Shown here: one piece after another, positions 58,237-64,000 of the stretch
How positions within the stretch are numbered: the stretch's first letter is position 1
Layout of the letters: each line of letters opens with the position of its first letter
Source: JAGNKE01 sp964583335
GTDB taxonomy: Bacteria; Pseudomonadota; Alphaproteobacteria; Micavibrionales; Micavibrionaceae
Direction: 5' to 3'
Length of the DNA: 64,000 nt
Assembly: GCA_964583335.1 (NCBI GenBank)
Contig: CAZOVG010000005.1
Coordinates: 1-64,000, forward strand
Made by a program: the position numbers and the translations under genes
The notes under the pieces: model-generated
What the model saw: only the letters and a program-made list of their open reading frames with translations
What the model was told of the DNA's origin: nothing
The model's database searches: none

Positions 58237-59475
58237 ATGACAGGTACGGGCCGCCGCGTAGTCGTCACGGGCATGGGCATTATCTCGTGTATCGGGAACA
58301 GCGTCGATGAGGTTCTGGCGTCTTTGAAGGCCGGGAAATCGGGGATCGTGACCGCACCGGACTATGTCGCGATGGGTTTCCGCAGCCAGGTGCACGGCAA
58401 GCCGCAAATCAATCTGGAAGAAAAAATCGACAAGCGCCTGTTCCGCTTTATGGGCGACGCGGCGGCTTATAACCATCTGGCGATGGAGCAGGCGGTCGCG
58501 GATTCCGGGCTGGAGCCGGGGGACGTGAGCAACCCGCGCACGGGCATCGTGATGGGGTCGGGCGGTCCGTCCACCAAGGCGCAGGTCGCGGCGGCGGACA
58601 TCGCCCGCGAGAAGGGGCCCAAGCGCGTTGGGCCTTTCGCTGTGCCCAAGTGCATGAGTTCGACCACTTCGGCGACGATCGCCACGAATTTCAAGATCAA
58701 GGGCGTGAATTATTCCATCTCTTCGGCCTGTTCGACGTCGGCGCATTGCATCGGCAACGCGGCGGAGCAGATCATACTCGGCAAGCAGGATGTGATGTTC
58801 GCGGGCGGCGGCGAGGATCTGGACTGGACGCTTTCGGTTCTGTTCGACGCGATGGGCGCGATGTCGTCGAAATATAACGAGACTCCGGACAAGGCGTCGC
58901 GCGCTTATGACGCGAACCGCGACGGGTTCGTCATCGCGGGCGGGGGCGGCGTTCTGGTTCTTGAGGAGCTCGCGCACGCGAAGGCGCGGGGCGCGAAGAT
59001 CTATGCCGAGCTGACCGGGTACGGCGCGACGTCGGACGGGCACGACATGGTCGCGCCGAGCGGCGAGGGGGCCTTGCGCTGCATGGAGCAGGCGCTGGCC
59101 ACCGTCAAGGGGCCGATCACCTATATCAACACGCACGGCACGTCTACGCCCGTGGGTGACATTACGGAGCTGGATGCGATCCGCGAAGTGTTCGGCAAGC
59201 GCGATCACGCGATGCCGCATATCAGCGCCACGAAGTCGATGACCGGACATTCGCTGGGGGCGACGGGGGTGCAGGAGGCGATTTATTGCCTTTTGATGAT
59301 GCAACATAATTTTGTCGCTCCGAGCATCAATATCGAGACATTGGACGAAGGCGCGGCGGGGCTGCCGATCGCGCGGGCGCGGGTGGATAACGTGGTTCAC
59401 CAGACCGCGATTTCAAACAGTTTCGGGTTCGGCGGCACGAATTGCACGCTGGCGTTCAGCCGCTTTGAGGGTTAG
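58237..59475 (+). CDS. fabB: 3-oxoacyl-ACP synthase I FabB
   Basis: 412-aa condensing enzyme that elongates the cis-3-decenoyl chain. Catalytic Cys165 (ISSACSTSAHCIG), the two histidines in NTHGTSTPVGD and GHSLGATG, and the end SFGFGGTNCTLAF are all present. The ATG at 58237 is used; upstream frame extension is not conserved-looking. Nine bases separate it from fabI. Confidence 0.97.
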   Translation: MTGTGRRVVVTGMGIISCIGNSVDEVLASLKAGKSGIVTAPDYVAMGFRSQVHGKPQINLEEKIDKRLFRFMGDAAAYNHLAMEQAVADSGLEPGDVSNPRTGIVMGSGGPSTKAQVAAADIAREKGPKRVGPFAVPKCMSSTTSATIATNFKIKGVNYSISSACSTSAHCIGNAAEQIILGKQDVMFAGGGEDLDWTLSVLFDAMGAMSSKYNETPDKASRAYDANRDGFVIAGGGGVLVLEELAHAKARGAKIYAELTGYGATSDGHDMVAPSGEGALRCMEQALATVKGPITYINTHGTSTPVGDITELDAIREVFGKRDHAMPHISATKSMTGHSLGATGVQEAIYCLLMMQHNFVAPSINIETLDEGAAGLPIARARVDNVVHQTAISNSFGFGGTNCTLAFSRFEG

Positions 59476-59484
59476 GGGACGGAT

Positions 59485-60306
59485 ATGGTCAAGGATTTGA
59501 TGAAGGGCAAGAAGGGCCTTGTGATGGGGGTCGCCAACGACCACTCCATCGCGTGGGGCATTGCCGAGGCGCTGCACAAGGCGGGGGCGGAGATGGCCTT
59601 CACCTATCAGGGGGAGGCGTTCGGCAAGCGCGTGAAGCCGCTGGCCGAGAGTATCGGCGCCAATATCCTGATCGACTGCGACGTGCAGAAGGAAGAGGAT
59701 CTTGACCGTGTGTTCGAGACTCTGAAAAAAGAATGGGGCCAGCTGGATTTCATCGTCCACGCCATCGCCTATTCCAACAAAGACGAGTTGCAGGGGCATT
59801 ACGTCGATACGAGCCTGAACAACTTTCTTCAGACGATGCATATCTCCTGTTATTCCTTCACCTCCATCATGCGCCGTGCGAAGGGGCTGATGAAGGACGG
59901 CGGGGCGGCCATCACGCTGACCTATTACGGGGCGGAGAAGGTCATGCCTAACTATAACGTCATGGGCGTGGCGAAGGCGGCTCTGGAAGCCTCGGTGCGA
60001 TACCTTGCGGCCGATCTGGGCCCGCCGACGGAGGAGCATGCGAGCATCCGCGTGAACGCGATTTCCGCAGGGCCTATGCGCACGCTGGCCGGGGCCGTGA
60101 TCGGGTCGGCGCGCAAGACGTTCAAGTATAACGTCGTCACTTCGCCGCTGAGAAAATCGGTGGAGCTCGAGGAGCTGGGCGGGACCGCGCTTTACCTTTT
60201 ATCCGACATGTCGCGCGCCGTGACGGGCGAGGTGCATTTCGTGGATTGCGGGTTCAACGCGGTGGGGATGCCGTCGCATGAGGCACTTAAAGAGTTGGCG
60301 GGTTAG
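59485..60306 (+). CDS. fabI: Enoyl-ACP reductase FabI
   Basis: 273-aa SDR-type reductase of the last step of chain elongation. The FabI-style nucleotide motif is GVANDHSIAWGIAEALHKAG; the active pair is in PNYNVMGVAKAALEAS (Tyr and Lys six residues apart), and SAGPMRTLAG forms the flexible substrate loop targeted by triclosan-type inhibitors. The TAG stop lies inside the palindromic element that follows. Confidence 0.97.
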   Translation: MVKDLMKGKKGLVMGVANDHSIAWGIAEALHKAGAEMAFTYQGEAFGKRVKPLAESIGANILIDCDVQKEEDLDRVFETLKKEWGQLDFIVHAIAYSNKDELQGHYVDTSLNNFLQTMHISCYSFTSIMRRAKGLMKDGGAAITLTYYGAEKVMPNYNVMGVAKAALEASVRYLAADLGPPTEEHASIRVNAISAGPMRTLAGAVIGSARKTFKYNVVTSPLRKSVELEELGGTALYLLSDMSRAVTGEVHFVDCGFNAVGMPSHEALKELAG

Positions 60307-60419
60307 AGCTTCGCGCGTTGCGTTTGCAATGCGTTGCTTCGTCGCTCATGTACCCGTTTGTACACTTCGCTCCTCGCGCCTGTTTCAAACACAACGCCCT
60401 TTGCTCTGATGGCTTGAAA
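60303..60419 (+). repeat. Large palindromic intergenic repeat, type B copy 2
   Basis: Outer arms TTAGAGC / GCTCTGA contain the fabI stop. The arms GCGTTGCGTTTG (60315-60326) and CAAACACAACGC (60386-60397) pair with one mismatch and differ on both sides from copy 1, so base pairing is kept although the sequence changed. The core CTTCGTCGCTCATGTAC / GTACACTTCGCTCC equals copy 1. Confidence 0.9.
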
Positions 60420-60424
60420 TTTTC

Positions 60425-60616
60425 CTAACGGCTCAGATAGGCCAGCGCGAAGAAGATCAGGGTCAGGCCTTGCAGCATCACGCGGGCGCGCATCAGTTTG
60501 TTGCCGTATTTCTTATTGAACTCCCCGCCCTTTGTCATCGCCACGATACCCGTGACGAGCACGCCGAGAACGGCGGCGAGGGAGATCAGCATCAGCACGA
60601 GAAAGACGTTATGCAT
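60425..60616 (-). CDS. Twin-transmembrane HIG1-type protein
   Basis: 63 aa with two membrane helices (FLVLMLISLAAVLGVLVTGIV and VMLQGLTLIFFALAYL) joined by KGGEFNKKYGNKLMRARV, the loop typical of bacterial HIG1-domain/twin-TM proteins. Relatives in alphaproteobacteria and mitochondria associate with respiratory complexes. It lies three bases after ubiG on the same strand. Confidence 0.88.
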   Translation of the reverse strand: MHNVFLVLMLISLAAVLGVLVTGIVAMTKGGEFNKKYGNKLMRARVMLQGLTLIFFALAYLSR

Positions 60617-60619
60617 CGG

Positions 60620-61420
60620 TCAGGCTTTCCGTTTACGTTTATGGGCCGCAGGCTTTTTTTCCGGTGCGGCGCAGGTGAGGAAATAATTCACGTCGGTGTC
60701 GGTCTGGGAGAGGGCAAATTCACCCTTCAGCGGGTTATAAGCCAGTCCGCAGACGTTGCCGGGCGTCAGGCCGTTCGCGCGGGCGGCGCGGGCGATTTCG
60801 GAGGGCCTTACGAATTTCTTCCAGTCGTGCGTGCCCCTTGGCACCCAGCGCAGGACATATTCCAGCCCCACAATGCCGAGCGCGAAGGATTTGGCCGTGC
60901 GGTTGAGGGTTGAGAATATGACAAGGCCGCCGGGGGCGACTTTGTCGGCAATCATGGCGATGAACTCCGCCGGGTCGGGCACATGCTCGATGATCTCAAG
61001 CGCCAGCACGACGTCGAATTTTTTGTTCAGGTCCACGGCGTCCATGCAGCGGTAATCTATGGCGAGGCCGCTTTGGGCAGCGTGGGTTTTCGCGGCCTCT
61101 ATCGCGTTCGCGTCGGCGTCCAGCCCGGTCATCTCCGCGCCGAGGCGGGACAGGGGTTCGCAGACCAGTCCGCCGCCGCAGCCGACATCGAGGATTTTCA
61201 GGCCCTCCAGCGCGTTTAGGGCCAGTTCATCGCGCCCGAAATGCCCGCAAATCTGCGCCTTGATGTATTTCAGGCGGACGGGGCCGGCCCGATGGAGGGG
61301 CTTGAAAGGCCCGTTTTCATCCCACCAATTGGCGGAATCCTTTGAAAAATGGCGGATTTCCGCTTCGTCTACGGTGGATTTGGGGCTGGTTTTACGGGCA
61401 CCGGATTTTGCGGCGGCCAT
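60620..61420 (-). CDS. ubiG: Ubiquinone biosynthesis O-methyltransferase UbiG
   Basis: 266-aa class I SAM methyltransferase that performs both O-methylations of ubiquinone. It shows FSKDSANWWDENGPFKPLH, SAM motif I LKILDVGCGGGLVCEPLSRLG, and LEIIEHVPDP, then the membrane-associated insert FSTLNRTAKSFALGIVGLEYVLRWVPRGTHDW (parts STLNRTAKSF, WVPRGTHDW). I start at ATG 61420, preceded by AAAGGGA; a far longer open frame reading antisense to lysC is not coding. A lysine/arginine-rich tail (KPAAHKRKRKA) ends it. Divergent from lysC. Confidence 0.95.
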   Translation of the reverse strand: MAAAKSGARKTSPKSTVDEAEIRHFSKDSANWWDENGPFKPLHRAGPVRLKYIKAQICGHFGRDELALNALEGLKILDVGCGGGLVCEPLSRLGAEMTGLDADANAIEAAKTHAAQSGLAIDYRCMDAVDLNKKFDVVLALEIIEHVPDPAEFIAMIADKVAPGGLVIFSTLNRTAKSFALGIVGLEYVLRWVPRGTHDWKKFVRPSEIARAARANGLTPGNVCGLAYNPLKGEFALSQTDTDVNYFLTCAAPEKKPAAHKRKRKA

Positions 61421-61501
61421 GATAAATCCCTTTGATTTTTTAGCGCGGGGCCAGTATGGATAACCTTCGTTGGAAATACAAGTGTTTGGACGAGCGGAAC
61501 C

Positions 61502-62746
61502 ATGGCGCTGATCGTTATGAAATTCGGGGGGACTTCGGTCGCGGACGTCGAGAAAATCGAGAACGCGGCGGACAAGGTCGTCAAGGAGGTCGAGCGGGGC
61601 AATAAGGTGGCCGTGGTGGTCTCCGCCATGTCGGGGGTCACGAACCAGCTTGTGGCCTATTGCACCGAGATCAGCCCGATGCACGACGTGCGCGAATATG
61701 ACGCCGTTGTGGCCAGCGGGGAGCAAGTGACGGCGGGGCTTATGGCCATGGCGCTTCAGAAGCGCGGGGTCACGGCGCGGTCGTGGCTGGGTTGGCAGAT
61801 TCCGATCAAGACCAATAATGTTCACGGCAAGGCGCGGATCGAGGAGATCGAGACCAAGGAGCTTCACAAGCGGCTGGACGCGGGCGAGGTCGTGGTCGTG
61901 CCCGGGTTTCAGGGCGTGACGAAGAACAAGCGGATCACCACGCTGGGGCGCGGCGGGTCCGACACGTCGGCGGTGGCGCTGGCGGCGGCGCTGAAGGCGG
62001 ACCGTTGCGATATCTATACGGACGTGAAGGGCGTTTACACCGCCGATCCGCGTATCGTGCCGAAGGCGCGGATGATTCCGAAAATTTCGTATGAGGAGAT
62101 GCTGGAGCTGGCGTCCCTCGGCAGCAAGGTTTTGCAGACCCGTTCGGTCGAGATGGGGGCCAAGAGCGGCGTGCCTATCCAGGTGCTTTCCACCTTCGAG
62201 CCGTATCTGGGCAGTGATTTGAAAGGGACGATCGTCACAAGAGAGGAAAATATCGTGGAACAGGAAATCGTCAGCGGTATCGCGCACAACAAAGATGAAG
62301 CCAAAATCACCGTGGTCGGGGTCGAGGACAAGCCGGGCGTCGCGGCGTCGCTGTTCGAGCCGCTGGCCAAGGCCGCGATCAACGTGGATATGATCGTTCA
62401 GAACATTTCCTCGCGCGACGGGAAGACGGATATGACGTTTACGGTTCCGCGCGCAGACCTCGACCGCGCCCTTAAAACGCTGGAGGGGCTGAAGACCCTG
62501 AAATATGAAACCCTGATCGTCGATCCGAAGATGGCGAAAGTGTCGGTGGTGGGAATCGGGATGCGCAGCCATGCGGGCGTTGCGAACAAGATGTTCCGCA
62601 CGCTGGCCGAGAAGGGAATCAACATTCAGGTGATTTCCACATCCGAGATCAAAATCAGCGTTTTGATTCAAGAAGATTACACGGAACTTGCGGTTCGTTC
62701 ACTTCATGCCGCTTATGGGCTGGAAGAAAGCAAAAAGATAGCGTAA
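61502..62746 (+). CDS. lysC: Aspartate kinase
   Basis: 414-aa monofunctional aspartokinase, first step of the lysine, threonine and methionine pathway. The catalytic domain has VMKFGGTSVADVEKIENAA, TTLGRGGSDTSAVALAA and CDIYTDVKGVYTADPRIV. Two C-terminal ACT domains (starting near ITVVGVEDKPGVAAS and VSVVGIGMRSHAGVANKM) mediate feedback inhibition. It is probably co-transcribed with the RodZ-like gene 11 bases downstream. Confidence 0.97.
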   Translation: MALIVMKFGGTSVADVEKIENAADKVVKEVERGNKVAVVVSAMSGVTNQLVAYCTEISPMHDVREYDAVVASGEQVTAGLMAMALQKRGVTARSWLGWQIPIKTNNVHGKARIEEIETKELHKRLDAGEVVVVPGFQGVTKNKRITTLGRGGSDTSAVALAAALKADRCDIYTDVKGVYTADPRIVPKARMIPKISYEEMLELASLGSKVLQTRSVEMGAKSGVPIQVLSTFEPYLGSDLKGTIVTREENIVEQEIVSGIAHNKDEAKITVVGVEDKPGVAASLFEPLAKAAINVDMIVQNISSRDGKTDMTFTVPRADLDRALKTLEGLKTLKYETLIVDPKMAKVSVVGIGMRSHAGVANKMFRTLAEKGINIQVISTSEIKISVLIQEDYTELAVRSLHAAYGLEESKKIA

Positions 62747-62757
62747 TCTTCCGCACT

Positions 62758-63708
62758 ATGGCGGACCCCAAATCACATACAGCCGGACCGGACGATCTGG
62801 ACAATTACAAGGACATGGATGTCGGTGACATCCTGCGCCGGACGCGGCTTCATTACGGCCAGAGCCTTAAAGATATCGAGAACGCTTTGCGGATTCGCGA
62901 GAGCCAGATCAAGGCTATTGAAAATGGCGAGATCGAGAAGCTGCCGGGCCGTGTTTATGCCATCGGATTCGTGCGGACGTATGCCGAGTATCTGGGGCTG
63001 GACGGGGCGAAGATCGCGCAGCTGTTCAAGGCCCAATATATGGATGCGCAGCCCAGAGTCGAGCTGAGCTTTCCGGTTTCTGCGTCAGAGAGCCGCACCC
63101 CCTCGTCGTGGGTCCTTGTTGTTTCCCTGGTTGTTGCGTTTGCGGTTTTGTATGGATGGGCTTACCTGCCCGGAGGTTCCAGGGGGGCGCAGACGCCCGC
63201 CGTTCCCAATGTGCCCGAGGCGTTCAGGGACAAGGTTCAGGGCGATATGCCGATTCCCGCGCTGCCTGAGAATCAGGCGGTTCCCGCGCCGGGTGAAGGC
63301 GCTGGGGCTGTTGCAGCGGAGTCGAGCAACGGGCTCGTGCTTCAGATCGTGAGAGACAGCTGGGTTGAGATCAAGGACGACGCCGGCAAAAAGATCGTGT
63401 CGGAGAAGCTCAAGGCCGGTGACCAGTACCGCGTGCCGGACAATCCGGGTCTGACCATGACGTTGGGCAACGCGGGGGGCGTGGAGATTTTGATCGACGG
63501 GCGGGCGTTGAAGCCGCTTGGCGATGAAGACGAGATCCGTAGCGACATTCCGCTGGACACTTCGTTTCTGAAGTCGCTTGAGTTTAAAGAGGTTACGGGC
63601 GAGGCTGCCGAGCCGCCTGCGCAGGAAGGCCTGGAGAGTGCGGGCGAGGGCGAAGCCGCTCCGGCGGAATCCGATGACGCTCCCGCCTCCGAACGCGGAC
63701 AGGAGTAG
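62758..63708 (+). CDS. RodZ-like membrane protein (HTH, DUF4115)
   Basis: 316 aa. N-terminal helix-turn-helix (about 25-95): VGDILRRTRLHYGQSLKDIENAL split over VGDILRRTRLHYG and LKDIENALRIRESQI, then LPGRVYAIGFVRTYAEYLGLD, as in RodZ and its relatives. One membrane helix (WVLVVSLVVAFAVLYGWAYL) near residue 125. The periplasmic DUF4115 domain includes VLQIVRDSWVEIKD and GDQYRVPD, and an acidic Ala/Pro tail follows. RodZ links MreB to the cell-wall machinery; alphaproteobacterial members may act differently. Confidence 0.85.
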   Translation: MADPKSHTAGPDDLDNYKDMDVGDILRRTRLHYGQSLKDIENALRIRESQIKAIENGEIEKLPGRVYAIGFVRTYAEYLGLDGAKIAQLFKAQYMDAQPRVELSFPVSASESRTPSSWVLVVSLVVAFAVLYGWAYLPGGSRGAQTPAVPNVPEAFRDKVQGDMPIPALPENQAVPAPGEGAGAVAAESSNGLVLQIVRDSWVEIKDDAGKKIVSEKLKAGDQYRVPDNPGLTMTLGNAGGVEILIDGRALKPLGDEDEIRSDIPLDTSFLKSLEFKEVTGEAAEPPAQEGLESAGEGEAAPAESDDAPASERGQE

Positions 63709-63742
63709 GGGGCCGCGCATCGGCGCCCGTTTGTGAGTTGCT

Positions 63743-64000
63743 ATGTCTTTCGATGAAACCCTATCCACGATCGTCCGGCGTCACGAGGAGCTTTCCGCGC
63801 TGATGTCCGCCGGCGGGCTGACGGGCGAATCCTTTAAAAAACTGTCCACGGAATATGCCGAGTTGACGCCTGTTGTCGAGGCGTTTCAGGCGCTTGAAAA
63901 GGCGCGGGGGGAGCGGACGGAACTGGAGCCCTTGCTCTCGGACCCGGACATGAAGGCGATGGCGCTTGAGGATATTTTGCGGTTGGATTCGCTGATCCCC
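63743..64000 (+). CDS. prfA: Peptide chain release factor 1, partial (cut by window end)
   Basis: The first 86 residues of RF1: MSFDETLSTIVRRHEELSAL, GGLTGESFKKLSTEYAEL and an acidic helix, the start of domain 1. The PVT tripeptide and GGQ motif lie beyond the window. ATG 63743 is 34 bases after the RodZ-like gene, probably the same transcript. Confidence 0.92.
   Translation, partial: MSFDETLSTIVRRHEELSALMSAGGLTGESFKKLSTEYAELTPVVEAFQALEKARGERTELEPLLSDPDMKAMALEDILRLDSLIP

Noticed and set aside
61421..62671. N-terminal extension of the ubiG frame by about 417 residues
   Set aside because: It runs antisense to lysC; a good ribosome site and the UbiG start support ATG 61420.

Overview
The window looks like chromosomal DNA of an alphaproteobacterium with a mobile island at its left end. 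Pointers to the group are a DUF1491 gene, a SUF operon led by an Rrf2 repressor, a fabA-fabB-fabI cluster, an HIG1-type twin-membrane protein, ubiG divergent from lysC, an intracellular PHB depolymerase and a complete gatCAB set. Many conserved operons here carry extra small membrane or secreted genes. A Micavibrio- or Rhodospirillales-like bacterium would fit, but I cannot fix the genus by reading alone.

Left end (1-15.2 kb), mobile defence island. A plus-strand operon of seven genes, each joined to the next by a 1-4 bp stop/start overlap, encodes an excisionase-like HTH protein, HsdM, HsdS, a TIR-like protein, an Mrr-type endonuclease with a possible reader domain, HsdR, and a GHKL ATPase with a nuclease-like C-terminus. 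It is followed by ardA (anti-restriction). A minus-strand block then carries mobC, a relaxase, two unknown genes, parD, parE and another unknown gene. No integrase is visible; it may lie left of the window.

15.2-23.4 kb: small orphan genes, a possible structured element, a 51-aa membrane protein, a four-gene signalling operon (CheY-like, CheX-like, FIST sensor, PAS-Hpt histidine kinase), and a large unknown minus-strand protein with peptidoglycan-binding-like segments.

23.4-33.3 kb: purT, an SH3 secreted protein, VOC and YdeI-like genes, a Sel1 protein, an AT-rich orphan, tRNA-Ser(GCT) with a partial duplicate beside it, and the gatC-gatA-gatB operon interleaved with small membrane and secreted genes, divergent from ruvX.

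33.4-44.2 kb: YgjP-like metalloprotease, phaZ, a CobD/CbiB-like protein, rpmB, a tgt whose zinc cysteines are missing, a degenerate GGDEF protein with a PAS histidine kinase, a Fur regulator, DUF1491, an entericidin-like lipoprotein and prfC.

44.2-54.8 kb: SUF Fe-S operon (Rrf2 regulator, sufB, sufC, sufD, sufS, sufT, then an A-type carrier) expanded by unrelated genes, including a tandem array of three YcxB-like genes and a DUF559 nuclease gene built on the start of a further YcxB-like copy.

54.8-64 kb: dusA, an SH3 protein, an unknown gene, fabA-fabB-fabI, a twin-membrane protein, ubiG, lysC, a RodZ-like gene and the start of prfA.

The most unusual signals are the TIR/Mrr/GHKL genes built into a type I restriction operon; four large palindromic repeats (two sub-types) whose left arm contains or abuts the stop codon of the preceding gene; two secreted proteins sharing an eight-cysteine layout, one in the gat operon and one in the suf operon; and the Tgt lacking its CxCxxC zinc ligands.
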